A stretch of DNA of 64,000 bases from contig JBAOIL010000027.1 of the NCBI GenBank assembly GCA_037044975.1, positions 157,143-221,142 on the forward strand, read 5' to 3'. A model generated the notes under the pieces. It saw nothing but the letters and a program-made list of their open reading frames with translations. It had not been told where the DNA came from and did not search any database. Origin of the DNA: JADLHS01 sp020848635 (lineage in GTDB: Bacteria; Verrucomicrobiota; Verrucomicrobiia; Limisphaerales; JADLHS01). Of the stretch, positions 47,579 through 56,735 are shown in pieces (positions within the stretch are counted from its first letter, which is position 1; every line of letters begins with the position of its first letter). The translations under genes were made by a program, and so were the position numbers.

Positions 47579-47886
47579 CGCCGCTGGCCGCCTATCTCAT
47601 CCTGAGTGCGTTCCTCTTCGCCATCGGTTTGGCGGGGGCGCTCACGCGCCGCAACGCCATCATTGTGCTGATCGGCATCGAATTGATGCTCAACGCCGCG
47701 AACCTGAACTTTATCGCCTTCTGGCGTTTCAGCGACCACCCGGAGGCCCTCACCGGCATCATGTTCGTGATTTTCTCGATCGGCGTAGCGGCGGCGGAAG
47801 CAGCGGTGGGTCTGGCGCTGATCATTGCGATTTACCGGCATTACAAGACCACAAACGTGGACGAAGTGAATTCTCTCAAGGGCTAA
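47575..47886 (+). CDS. nuoK: Complex I subunit NuoK
   Basis: 103 residues, three membrane helices, the standard size. Key features: IVLIGIELMLNAANLNFIAF with the conserved membrane Glu of the proton channel, and GIMFVIFSIGVAAAEAAVGL with the second Glu. It forms part of the E-channel in the membrane arm. AGGAGG at 47563-47568 precedes the ATG by six bases. The nuoL gene follows without a gap. Confidence 0.94.
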   Translation: MTPLAAYLILSAFLFAIGLAGALTRRNAIIVLIGIELMLNAANLNFIAFWRFSDHPEALTGIMFVIFSIGVAAAEAAVGLALIIAIYRHYKTTNVDEVNSLKG

Positions 47887-50001
47887 ATGGCTTGGATTGT
47901 CAAAAACCTCTGGCTGATTCCCGCGCTGCCGGTTCTAGCGGCGGGATTGAGCGCGCTGGCCCCGCAGCGGTGTCGGAAGTTCGCCGCGACACTGGCGATT
48001 GGCACGATGGTTGTAGCGTTCCTGCTTTCGCTCTGCGCGTTCGCCCACACGCTTCAAGCGGGTGGACACGAAGGGGCGAAGGAAGTTTTCAATTTCGAAT
48101 GGCTCCAATTCGCCGCTGGCAGTGCGGGCAGCCTCAAGCTGGGCTGGGTGCTGGATCCGCTCACGGCGGTGATGCTCGTAATGGTGACGTTTGTCGGCAC
48201 GCTGATTTTCATCTACAGCGTCGGCTACATGGCGCACGATCAAAACTTTACACGTTTTTTCACCTTCCTCTCCCTGTTTGCCGGGGCGATGCTGGGGGTC
48301 GTCATCGCGAACAGCCTGTTGCTGCTGTTCATCTCGTGGGAGCTCGTCGGCCTCACCTCGTATCTGCTCATCGGGTTCTGGTATCACAAACCCAGCGCGG
48401 CGGCGGCCGCGAAAAAGGCCTTCATCACCACCCGCATCGGGGACGTAGCCTTCCTGCTGGGGATGGTTTGGCTCTACTCGCAAACCGGCACGCTACTCTT
48501 CTTCGATGACGGCCACGGGTGCCTGGAACAATCGGCCCTGGCCAAAATGGTGGTGCAGACCACGAGCATCGGTATGGCGGTTTCAACCGCCATCGGTTTG
48601 CTGATCTTTGCGGGCGCCGTGGGCAAATCCGGCCAGGTGCCGCTGCACGTTTGGCTGCCCGATGCGATGGAAGGCCCGACTCCCGTTAGCGCCCTTATCC
48701 ACGCGGCTACGATGGTGGCGGCGGGCGTGTTCCTCGTCGCCCGGGTTTATCCGTTGATGGGTGTCCATGTTGAAGGCGCTGCGGTTGAAACCACCACCCT
48801 TCAGGTCGTGACTTGGGTTGGCGCCATCACCGCCGTGTTCGCTGCGAGCATTGCCGTGGCCCAGAACGACATCAAACGAATCCTCGCTTACTCCACCGTT
48901 TCACAGCTCGGCTTCATGATGATGGGGTTGGGGGTTGGCGGCGTGGCCGTGGGCATGTTTCATCTCATCGCGCACGCCTTCTTCAAGGCGCTGCTGTTCA
49001 TGGGCGCGGGTTCAGTGATTCACGGCTGCCATGAAGAGCAGGATATTCGGTCTATGGGCGGCTTGAAGCGAAACATGCCGATCACGTTTTTGACCTACGC
49101 CGTCGGCATGCTGGCCCTCGCCGGATTCCCGCTGTTGTTCTCCGGCTTCTGGAGCAAGGACGAAATCTTGCACGCCGCGCACGGCTGGCGCGTTTCGCAC
49201 GTTCCCTTCTATCTCGGCTGCTTCGGGGCGCTGCTCACGGCGTTTTACATGACCCGCCAGGTGGCCTTGGTGTTTTTTGGGAATTCCCGCCTGCGCCGGC
49301 GAGCAGGGACTCATCCTGGCGCCGGGAGTCAACACGGGAAAAAGCCGGTGACGCCTCACATTATCTCCATCAAGGAGGAAGAGGAGCCCCACGAAAGTCC
49401 GCTGGTGATGACTGTCCCACTGATGATCCTGGCATTTTTTGCCATCGTGCTTGGTTTTGTTGGCACGCCGGCGTGGCCGTGGTTTCAGGAGTTCCTGGGG
49501 CGACATCATGACCAAGCCGAAAATGGTGTGCTCCCGGTGATGATACTTTCCTCGGTGATTGTTTTTGTGGGCCTCGGCCTCGGTTGGTGGCTCTATGGTC
49601 GCAAGCCGATATCGGATCCGTCCCAAACGGATGTCTTGGAAAAGGCCCGCCCCGACATCTACGCGCTGCTGGCAAATAAATACTTCATTGACGAATTCTA
49701 CGCCCTCACCGTCATCCGCTTTAACGCGTGGTTCGCCCGGGCGTGCGCTTGGCTTGATGAATGGGTCTGGGGCGGGGCGGTGGCGCTCATTTCGTATCTG
49801 ATTCTCGGTCTCGCCTGGGTGGACCGCGCCTTCGACGAAGGCGTTATTAATCGCGGTTTCGACCGTGGCTGTGAGCGGGTGTCGCTGAGCGGCAAGGTAA
49901 TGGCCCGTCTGCAGGATGGTCGCGTGCAAAATTATCTGCGCGTCATTGGCGTGGCGCTCGTGGTGCTGGTGCTTTTCCTGATCTGGGGAGGTGGCAAGTG
50001 A
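47887..50001 (+). CDS. nuoL: Complex I subunit NuoL, longer than usual
   Basis: 704 residues, against about 610 for the E. coli subunit. The antiporter core is clear: MLVMVTFVGTLIFIYSVGYM, LLFISWELVGLTSYLLIGFW, KSGQVPLHVWLPDAMEGPTP, VSALIHAATMVAAGVFLVAR, NDIKRILAYSTVSQLGFMMM, and HAFFKALLFMGAGSVIHG. Extra length lies in a charged loop near residue 470-500 (KPVTPHIISIKEEEEPHESP) and the C-terminal section carrying the lateral helix (residues 590-660), before a final membrane helix (VIGVALVVLVLFLIW). A longer lateral helix is expected where two NuoM subunits must be spanned. The 3' end overlaps the nuoM GTG (GTGA). Confidence 0.92.
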   Translation: MAWIVKNLWLIPALPVLAAGLSALAPQRCRKFAATLAIGTMVVAFLLSLCAFAHTLQAGGHEGAKEVFNFEWLQFAAGSAGSLKLGWVLDPLTAVMLVMVTFVGTLIFIYSVGYMAHDQNFTRFFTFLSLFAGAMLGVVIANSLLLLFISWELVGLTSYLLIGFWYHKPSAAAAAKKAFITTRIGDVAFLLGMVWLYSQTGTLLFFDDGHGCLEQSALAKMVVQTTSIGMAVSTAIGLLIFAGAVGKSGQVPLHVWLPDAMEGPTPVSALIHAATMVAAGVFLVARVYPLMGVHVEGAAVETTTLQVVTWVGAITAVFAASIAVAQNDIKRILAYSTVSQLGFMMMGLGVGGVAVGMFHLIAHAFFKALLFMGAGSVIHGCHEEQDIRSMGGLKRNMPITFLTYAVGMLALAGFPLLFSGFWSKDEILHAAHGWRVSHVPFYLGCFGALLTAFYMTRQVALVFFGNSRLRRRAGTHPGAGSQHGKKPVTPHIISIKEEEEPHESPLVMTVPLMILAFFAIVLGFVGTPAWPWFQEFLGRHHDQAENGVLPVMILSSVIVFVGLGLGWWLYGRKPISDPSQTDVLEKARPDIYALLANKYFIDEFYALTVIRFNAWFARACAWLDEWVWGGAVALISYLILGLAWVDRAFDEGVINRGFDRGCERVSLSGKVMARLQDGRVQNYLRVIGVALVVLVLFLIWGGGK

Positions 50002-51614
50002 AGGGCATTCCTATCCTCACCATCCTCACACTCCTGCCCCTATTTGCAGGCATCATCGTCGCCGGTCTGGGCGAACAGCGAAAACTTGCGCGGGGGATCG
50101 CTTTCGGCTCCAGCCTGCTCTCGCTGGCGCTGGCGCTGTTGTTATGGAGAAGCTTTGATGCTGCGAACGGACAACTTAATCAGTTCATGGAGCAGCACCA
50201 ATGGATTCCATCGCTTGGGATCCAGTATTTCGTCGCGGTGGACGGCCTCGGGCTGCTGATGGTTCTGCTTACCGCCATCATCACGCCGATGGCGATGCTG
50301 GCCTCGTGGAACAGCGCTGATCAAGCCGACCGGCGGGGCGGCCAGGACGCGCAGGCGCGCGGTTCGAACGGGTACGGCTCGCATCTCTTCTTCGCCCTCG
50401 TGCTTTTCCTCCAAGCCGGTTTGTTTGGCACCTTCACGGCGTTGAATTTCTTCCACTGGTTCATCTTCTGGGAATTGAGTTTGATTCCGGCGTTCTTTCT
50501 CGTGCGGCTCTGGGGTGGCTCCCAGCGCGCTCCGGCAGCGACGCAATTCTTCATTTATACTATGGTCGGCAGTGTGGCAATGTTGCTGGCGTTCCTGGCC
50601 ATTTTCCTCGCGACCGGCAAATTCGATTTCACCGCCCTCGCCGAGCTGGGTCGCACCGGCACGCTGGCCTCGGCGCTGTCGGCGAAGCTCGGCTGGTACA
50701 GCCTGAATACTGGCGCGCTCACGCTCATTATTTTCGGCGGCATCCTGCTGGGTTTTGCCGTGAAAGTGCCATTGATGCCGTTTCACACCTGGTTGCCCGC
50801 GACGTATGCCGAAGCGCCGAGCGGGGTGACGATGTTGCTTACGGGCGTGATGTCGAAGATGGGTGTCTATGGTTTTATCCGAATCCTGCTCCCGATCTTT
50901 GGTGTGCAGTTGGGGGAGCCGCGCGTTCAGACCGTGCTGCTCTCGCTGGCGGTCATCACCATTGTGTTCTCCGCGTGCGCGGCGTTCGCGCAGCGTGATC
51001 TTAAGCGCATGCTCGCGTATTCCTCGATCAACCATCTTGGCTATTGCTTGCTGGGCATATTTGCGGTGGCGAAATTCATCGGCCCGGATGCGGATCTCGC
51101 AACCCAGAAGGCCGCCGCGCTCAATGGTGTGTTTCTGCAGATGTTCAATCACGGTCTCACGGCGGCGACGCTGTTCTGGTTTGTGGCCCTGATTGAAAAG
51201 CGCAGCGGCGGCTTGCGCGGCCTGAACGACTTCGGCGGACTGCGCAAAGTCGCGCCGATCTTCTGCGGGCTGATGGGCATTGCGCTGTTCTCCTCGCTCG
51301 GACTGCCGGGACTGAACGGATTCGTCGGCGAATTCCTGATCTTCAAGGGCGTGTTCCCGCTGGCGATGTGCTCTGCCTCGCTCTCGGTGATTGGCCTGCT
51401 GGTCACGGCGATCTTCATCCTTACGATTTTACAGCGCGTTTTCAATGGGCCGTTGAATGAGAAGTGGGCGAAGTTCCCGGACCTGTCGCCGGGCGAGATC
51501 GGTCTGCTGCTGATCCCGATCGTTTTGATGTTTGTGCTTGGACTTTATCCGCGACTGGTCTTGGACGTGATCAATCCGACGGTGGTGCAGATGGTGGAGC
51601 AGTTGAAATTCTAA
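49998..51614 (+). CDS. nuoM: Complex I subunit NuoM, first copy
   Basis: 538 residues from a GTG overlapping the nuoL stop; GGGGAGG at 49985-49991 gives a good Shine-Dalgarno. Antiporter-like proton channel: FFHWFIFWELSLIPAFFLVR (conserved Glu), FAVKVPLMPFHTWLPATYAE (Lys and His), GVTMLLTGVMSKMGVYGFIR, RDLKRMLAYSSINHLGYCLL, and LQMFNHGLTAATLFWFVALI. It pumps protons in the membrane arm. The second nuoM gene begins one base after its stop; the two proteins are clearly different in sequence, not a recent duplication. Confidence 0.92.
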   Translation: MKGIPILTILTLLPLFAGIIVAGLGEQRKLARGIAFGSSLLSLALALLLWRSFDAANGQLNQFMEQHQWIPSLGIQYFVAVDGLGLLMVLLTAIITPMAMLASWNSADQADRRGGQDAQARGSNGYGSHLFFALVLFLQAGLFGTFTALNFFHWFIFWELSLIPAFFLVRLWGGSQRAPAATQFFIYTMVGSVAMLLAFLAIFLATGKFDFTALAELGRTGTLASALSAKLGWYSLNTGALTLIIFGGILLGFAVKVPLMPFHTWLPATYAEAPSGVTMLLTGVMSKMGVYGFIRILLPIFGVQLGEPRVQTVLLSLAVITIVFSACAAFAQRDLKRMLAYSSINHLGYCLLGIFAVAKFIGPDADLATQKAAALNGVFLQMFNHGLTAATLFWFVALIEKRSGGLRGLNDFGGLRKVAPIFCGLMGIALFSSLGLPGLNGFVGEFLIFKGVFPLAMCSASLSVIGLLVTAIFILTILQRVFNGPLNEKWAKFPDLSPGEIGLLLIPIVLMFVLGLYPRLVLDVINPTVVQMVEQLKF

Positions 51615-51615
51615 A

Positions 51616-53145
51616 ATGTTAGCCTGGACCGTTTATATTTCATTTCTGGGTGTGCTGGGGCTGATGCTCCTGCCGAAGGGCAACGCCGCGGCGGCGCGCA
51701 AGGTCGCCATGCTGTCGGCCGTGGCGGGATTGGCCGTCGCCTTCGCGGGGTTTGCGGAGTTCAAGGCTGGTGAAATTGTCACGGTTGCCAAGCTGCCGTG
51801 GATTCCGTCGCTGGGCATCGAATATCACCTTGCAGCGGATGGTATAAGTCTAACCCTCGTGTTGCTGACGGGTTTGGCGGCGGTGGGCGGAATCTTGTTT
51901 TCCTGGAACATCGAGGATCGCGCGAAGGAGTTCTTTGCCTTCTACCTCGCGCTCATCGGTGGTGTATATGGTGTGTTCCTGAGTTTCGACCTGTTCCTGC
52001 TGTTCGTGTTCTACGAAATCGCCATCGTGCCGAAATATTTCATCATCGCGATCTGGGGCTCGACACGGAAGGAATACGGCGCGATGAAACTGGCGCTCTA
52101 CTCATTCATCGGCAGCGCGATGGTGCTGGTCGGCTTGATCGCGGCGTATGTTGTCTCGGGTGCGCATTCTTTCAATGTGCTGGAACTCGCCCAGTATCCG
52201 TTCCCGCACGACTTTCAGATGTGGGCGTTCCCGCTGGTGTTCGTGGGTTTCGCCATTCTCGCGGGCATGTGGCCGTTTCACACCTGGGCGCCAACCGGAC
52301 ATGTGGCCGCGCCGACGGCCGCCTCGATGCTACTCGCGGGCGTGGTGATGAAACTCGGCGCTTACGGCTGTCTGCGCGTGGCGATGACGCTGTTCCCGGA
52401 AGGGTTGGAGGCGTGGAAAACCTGGATCGCCGTGCTGGCGGTTATCGGCATCGTGTATGGCGCGCTGGTGGCGCTGGTGCAGAAGGATTTCAAATTTGTC
52501 ATCGGCTATTCGAGCGTGAGTCACATGGGCTTTGTGCTGCTCGGTCTGGTGACGCTGAACACGATTGGCCTGAGCGGCGCGGTGTTGCAGATGTTTTCAC
52601 ACGGCATCATCGCGGGACTGCTGTTCGCGGTGGTGGGGCGGATGGTTTATGAGCGGACCCACACGCGCGAACTCTCCCAGCTGGAAGGGATGAATCTGGT
52701 TAAGGCGATGCCGTTCGCGGCGGTGACGTTTGTGGTCGCGAGCGCCGCTTCGATGGGTTTGCCCGGCTTTAGCGGGTTCATCGCCGAGTTGCAGGTGCTC
52801 ATCGGGGCGTGGGCGTCGTTCCCGACGCTGGCGGTGATTGCGGGCGTGGGGATCGTGGTTGGGGTGGCTTACACGCTACGCGCGATGCAGAAGGCATTTT
52901 TTGGCGAGCCCCTCACCGCCCTCACCCCATCCCATCCCCCATCAGATGCAGACGGGGCAACTGCTTCGCAGGAGGGACATGCTCATGCCATGCAGGCCAT
53001 TTCCGTTCCGGAGCGGCTTGGCGCGGTGATGCTGATTGGCGTGAGTTTGCTCGTTGGCCTTTATCCGCGACTACTACTCGATGTGATCACGCCCAGCTTC
53101 AATTCGCCGCTCTTTGAGTGGCTGCGGAAGGGAGGGGCGCAATGA
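51616..53145 (+). CDS. nuoM: Complex I subunit NuoM, second copy
   Basis: 509 residues, again NuoM-like: LLFVFYEIAIVPKYFIIAIW (conserved Glu), MWPFHTWAPTGHVAAPTAAS, MLLAGVVMKLGAYGCLRVAM (Lys), KDFKFVIGYSSVSHMGFVLL, and LQMFSHGIIAGLLFAVVGRM. It shares the first copy's layout but differs throughout, for example a Lys in place of Ser/Leu in VPKYFII and THVAAPT-type loops. A low-complexity cytoplasmic loop (PSHPPSDADGATASQEGHAH) lies before the last helices. Two NuoM subunits in tandem define the '2M' complex I arrangement. Its stop overlaps the nuoN start (ATGA). Confidence 0.92.
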   Translation: MLAWTVYISFLGVLGLMLLPKGNAAAARKVAMLSAVAGLAVAFAGFAEFKAGEIVTVAKLPWIPSLGIEYHLAADGISLTLVLLTGLAAVGGILFSWNIEDRAKEFFAFYLALIGGVYGVFLSFDLFLLFVFYEIAIVPKYFIIAIWGSTRKEYGAMKLALYSFIGSAMVLVGLIAAYVVSGAHSFNVLELAQYPFPHDFQMWAFPLVFVGFAILAGMWPFHTWAPTGHVAAPTAASMLLAGVVMKLGAYGCLRVAMTLFPEGLEAWKTWIAVLAVIGIVYGALVALVQKDFKFVIGYSSVSHMGFVLLGLVTLNTIGLSGAVLQMFSHGIIAGLLFAVVGRMVYERTHTRELSQLEGMNLVKAMPFAAVTFVVASAASMGLPGFSGFIAELQVLIGAWASFPTLAVIAGVGIVVGVAYTLRAMQKAFFGEPLTALTPSHPPSDADGATASQEGHAHAMQAISVPERLGAVMLIGVSLLVGLYPRLLLDVITPSFNSPLFEWLRKGGAQ

Positions 53146-54632
53146 GCTACCTCGACTTGCTGAAGCTGGCCGCGCCGGAAGTCCTGGTCGTGCTGACCGC
53201 GCTCGTGGTCCTGGTGCTTGACCTGACTTCGATGCGGGGCCTGAATCTACGGGTACGCCTCGGCATCAACGGATTGATTGCCTGCGTTGGTTGCGCGGCG
53301 GCGATTGCGTGGCTGCTGGTCATACCAGCCCAGGGACAAGTGGCGGGCGGGATGCTGGTGGCGGATTCACTTACGGCCCTGGTCAAGATCGTCGTGCTCA
53401 GCCTGACGATTTTCACCGTGCTGCTTTCATTCAACGCGAAGTTCACCGCGCACGTCGGTGAATATCTCGCGCTCGTTTTGTTCGCGGCGGTCGGCATGAT
53501 GTTCCTGGTGAGTGCCGAGGACATCCTGATGATTTTTGTCTCGCTCGAAATGACCAGCCTCTCGCTCTACGTCCTCACGGCGTTCAACAAGCGGAACATC
53601 AAGTCAGCCGAGGCGGCGCTGAAATATTTCCTGTTCGGCGGCATGGCGGCGGCCTTCATGTTGTTTGGGCTGAGTCTGATTTACGGGCTCTCGGGCGCGA
53701 CCAACCTGCATGCGATTGCGGCGGCGCTGGCGGGCAAAGGACTGGACCCGTTGCTGGTGGTCGCGATGGTGATGACGGTGATTGGCTTTGGTTTCAAAGT
53801 CGCCGCGGTGCCGTTTCATCTCTGGGCGCCGGATGCTTACGAAGGCGCGCCCACACCGAGTGCGGCATTGATCGCCTCAGGTTCAAAGGTCGCGAGTTTC
53901 TTTATAGCTTCAAGGGTGCTGATGATTGGTTTTGAAGGCCAGGCACTGGAAGGCAGCGCGGCTTGGCGGGATTATGCGTCTGGCTGGATGCCGCTCATCG
54001 CCGTCGTGGCGGGCCTCTCGATGATCTTGGGAAATCTGGCGGCAATCGTTCAGCGCAATGTGAAACGCCTGCTGGCCTACTCAGCGATCGCGCACGCCGG
54101 TTACGCATTGCTCGGTATCTTGAGCAACGACGCCTCCGGCACGGCGTCGCTGATCTATTATGTCGCCACTTACGGGCTGACGGTGGTCGGCGCGTTCGGG
54201 GTGGTGTCCGTCGTGGAAAATTTGAAGGGCGATTCGAAGCTCACGGATTTCATCGGTTTGAGCCGGCGTGCCCCCGTGGTGGCGTTGTGCATGCTGGTGT
54301 TCATGCTGTCGCTCGCGGGCATTCCACCGCTGGCCGGGTTCTTTGGAAAATTCTATGTGTTTCTGGCGGCGGCGGGCGCGGGGCAGAATCTTGGACTGCT
54401 TTGGCTCGTGATTCTGGCCATCGCGATGAGTGCGGTGTCGCTCTACTACTATTTACAAGTTTTGAAACAAATCTATGTGGTGGAGGCAAAGGATGGGAAC
54501 CAAGGAATGGAAGTTCCGGTTTTCAGCCAGGCGGTGCTGGTGGTGATTGCGATTCTGGTCGTCGGACTTGGCTGCTTCCCGAACTTGCTGGTGGGCCCGT
54601 TGCAGAGCTGCCTGGCCGCGACCGGCCACTGA
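53142..54632 (+). CDS. nuoN: Complex I subunit NuoN
   Basis: 496 residues from the ATG that overlaps the previous stop; GGAGGGG at 53131-53137 precedes it. The third antiporter-type subunit: ILMIFVSLEMTSLSLYVLTA (conserved Glu), NIKSAEAALKYFLFGGMAAA (Lys), FKVAAVPFHLWAPDAYEGAP, RNVKRLLAYSAIAHAGYALL and SLAGIPPLAGFFGKFYVFLA. It ends the operon; the opposing PEP-CTERM gene begins its 3' end 16 bases later, and I see no terminator in that short gap. Confidence 0.93.
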   Translation: MSYLDLLKLAAPEVLVVLTALVVLVLDLTSMRGLNLRVRLGINGLIACVGCAAAIAWLLVIPAQGQVAGGMLVADSLTALVKIVVLSLTIFTVLLSFNAKFTAHVGEYLALVLFAAVGMMFLVSAEDILMIFVSLEMTSLSLYVLTAFNKRNIKSAEAALKYFLFGGMAAAFMLFGLSLIYGLSGATNLHAIAAALAGKGLDPLLVVAMVMTVIGFGFKVAAVPFHLWAPDAYEGAPTPSAALIASGSKVASFFIASRVLMIGFEGQALEGSAAWRDYASGWMPLIAVVAGLSMILGNLAAIVQRNVKRLLAYSAIAHAGYALLGILSNDASGTASLIYYVATYGLTVVGAFGVVSVVENLKGDSKLTDFIGLSRRAPVVALCMLVFMLSLAGIPPLAGFFGKFYVFLAAAGAGQNLGLLWLVILAIAMSAVSLYYYLQVLKQIYVVEAKDGNQGMEVPVFSQAVLVVIAILVVGLGCFPNLLVGPLQSCLAATGH

Positions 54633-54648
54633 TTTGGGGAATTGCCGC

Positions 54649-55404
54649 TCAGGCCTTGCGGTGCTGGCAGACGCCCCAGGCGCCGAGAACCAAGGCGAAA
54701 ATGGCGGTGACTGTGGGCTCGGGGACGCTGCGGGTGCTTCCTGAAAATGATACATTGTCCACGCTGAAAGTTCCCGTTCCCGCTTCGGCGTTCCATCCGT
54801 AAAAACGAAAGGTGACCGGGGCGGTAAGACTGGCGTGCGGTATCCCGAAAGTGACCACGCTGCCGTTTTGTGCCCCGGTCTGCGTGTCGAGCACCCATTG
54901 GAACTCGTTATTCGGCGCCACCGCCAGGTTGGCATTGGCGGGACTGATGCTGGCGGGCAAGTTGTTGGCGTAACCGTCCAAGCTTGAACGCACGGCGTAA
55001 CTGCGAATGCCGGTGCCGGAACGTTGGACTGTAAATGCGAGGGTGTTGAGTTGGACGGCGATCTGGTTAAGCGGGGTAATTGAGACTTCAAAGTAGGCGC
55101 TCAGGTTGAGGCTGCCGCCGAATTGGGAGAAGTTATCGCTGCCGTTGACGCCGCCAAGCGGGTTGGAAGTCCACGAAAAACGACCGGCTGCGTTGGGGTT
55201 GCTCGGCGTGTAGCCAACGGCCGTGAACGCACCGAGCGTCAAGCCAGCCGCGGTGGGTGGGGACGATGGATCGGTGACTCCCGAACTGGTGGTTACCTGG
55301 TCGAAGTTGTAGGTAGCGACAAAGGACTGGGCCGAAATCCTCACGGCTGGCAGAATTGGCAGTATAACTCCCAGAAGCATCAAAGCGGTTTTCCGAGTTT
55401 TCAT
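54649..55404 (-). CDS. PEP-CTERM surface protein
   Basis: 251 residues from MKTRKTALMLLGVILPILPA, a signal peptide cut near RISAQ. The central part is a beta-sandwich with FVATYNFDQVTTSSGVTDPS, RFSWTSNPLGGV, FEVSITPLNQIAVQLNTLAF and FRFYGWNAEAGTGTFSVDNV, common in Verrucomicrobia surface proteins. The tail SVPEPTVTAIFALVLGAWGV then CQHRKA is a PEP-CTERM sorting signal. An upstream in-frame Met adds nine residues, less likely. It converges on nuoN. Confidence 0.8.
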   Translation of the reverse strand: MKTRKTALMLLGVILPILPAVRISAQSFVATYNFDQVTTSSGVTDPSSPPTAAGLTLGAFTAVGYTPSNPNAAGRFSWTSNPLGGVNGSDNFSQFGGSLNLSAYFEVSITPLNQIAVQLNTLAFTVQRSGTGIRSYAVRSSLDGYANNLPASISPANANLAVAPNNEFQWVLDTQTGAQNGSVVTFGIPHASLTAPVTFRFYGWNAEAGTGTFSVDNVSFSGSTRSVPEPTVTAIFALVLGAWGVCQHRKA

Positions 55405-55566
55405 TTCTTTGTTCCGGGGTTTGGTTCCCAACCGGCCATCGCGTTGTACAGCGAAAGCGGGAAGTTCGTCAATATTTCTCCCGAGCCTTTCGCCGGCGAC
55501 CCTCGCGCGATTGTTCGCCGCGTTGCGAAGTTGCAGGAGTGGTGGTCATGGTTAAGACTCGCGGTG

Positions 55567-55834
55567 ATGCATATCGACCAACGCCCGCGCTTTCCACTGG
55601 CGCAATTTCCCACGCCCATTGAGACACTCGACCGCCTCACGCGTGAACTAGGTCTTACGGTTGTTGATCAAGCGCGACGATCAAACGGGATTGGCATTCG
55701 GCGGCAACAAGACCCGCAAGCTGGAATTCCTCGTGGGTCAGGCGTTGGTGCAGGACGTCGATACGGTGTTGTTCTGGCAGACCGGTGGCGGTCTGGCCCT
55801 GTTTGGGTACGCGCGAGAATTGCTCCCTCAGTGA
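55567..55834 (+). pseudogene. D-cysteine desulfhydrase/ACC-deaminase-like gene with its core deleted
   Basis: The first part reads PRFPLAQFPTPIETLDRLTR then ELGLT from ATG 55567. After a one-base shift at about 55659 the next frame reads LLIKRDDQTGLAFGGNKTRK LEFLVGQALVQDVDTV (two pieces of one run), the N-terminal PLP-binding region with the Schiff-base Lys in NKTRK. Directly after DTV comes LFWQTGGGLALFGYARELL and a stop at 55832-55834, which is the normal C-terminal end of this family. About 230 middle residues are therefore missing. The product could not be active. Confidence 0.75.
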
Positions 55835-55885
55835 ACTTTGGGGTGCGACTTGCGGGGGCAGCAACTGGCTCGAAAATGTGGTAGC

Positions 55886-56266
55886 CTAGCCTTTCAAAGA
55901 CGCGAGGAATCGCTCCGCTTCGATTGCGGCCGCGCAACCCATGCCGGCGGCTGTGATGGCTTGGCGATAGACGTGATCCGAACAATCACCCGCGACAAAT
56001 ACCCCCGGGACGTTCGTCGAGGCGCCGCCGGTGCGGAGGATGTAGCCGTTCTCATCTGTGTTGATGAAAGGCTGAAACAGTTTTGTCTTTGGCACGTGGC
56101 CGATCGCAACAAAAACGCCGGCGCAATCAATCAGGTGCTCCGCGTTTGTCTTGAGGTCTTTCACTTTGATCGCGGTCACCTGGCTCTGTCGCACGTCGAG
56201 GATTTCGGTGACGACCGAGTTCCACACGGGCCGAATCTTCCCGTTTGCCAAAGTCCGTTCCGCCAT
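55886..56266 (-). pseudogene. Thioredoxin reductase C-terminal fragment
   Basis: The C-terminal part of TrxB is clear: MAERTLANGKIRPVWNSVVT, GVFVAIGHVPKTKLFQPFIN, YILRTGGASTNVPGVFVAGD and CSDHVYRQAITAAGMGCAAA. It keeps part of the NADPH domain and the final FAD-binding strand. The N-terminal FAD domain and the redox CxxC pair are absent, and the bases upstream (56267-56400) have no TrxB resemblance in any frame. At 127 residues against about 310, it is a remnant. Confidence 0.75.
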
Positions 56267-56735
56267 GTTGGTTTCATCCGAAGCCAGACCACGCGGGCGT
56301 CTGGATCCTTTGGTGGATCGAGTGCTTCAATTGGCCAGAATGCGAAGGATGGTGACGGACAGCGGACCAGGATTGCGGTGGCGTTGTGGTGAGTCCGCCT
56401 CAAGCAATTCAAGCGCCCCTCCGCGACTGTCTAGTATTTGTTGAGCCTGGGGGGAAAGTGAACCCTCGGTCTTGGTACGAGCTCCGACGGGAAGATTTTC
56501 TGGGGGGAGGGGGGCCGTGGGTGGCATGGTTTTGTTGGAGTTTCGAGGACGTGATTGATGGCCATCGCAAGAAATTTGTCAAACCGCAGGCGTTATGGTA
56601 GAGTCGCCGCGATTGATTATTGCTAATAGCCCATCTTTCCGCGCCTGCGGATTATCCGCAGCGGCGATCACCATTCAACTCCAACGCCCAAGCGAGCAAC
56701 CAAAGCCTTTCAAGATCAAGGCCTCCGTGGCGAGC
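56267..56735. other. Intergenic region, no supported gene
   Basis: 469 bases between the trxB remnant and the leucine-rich-repeat gene. Short open frames on both strands show no recognisable family. Just left of the LRR gene the composition becomes A/T-richer (56560-56650), a likely promoter zone. I could not define a clear promoter. Confidence 0.4.
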
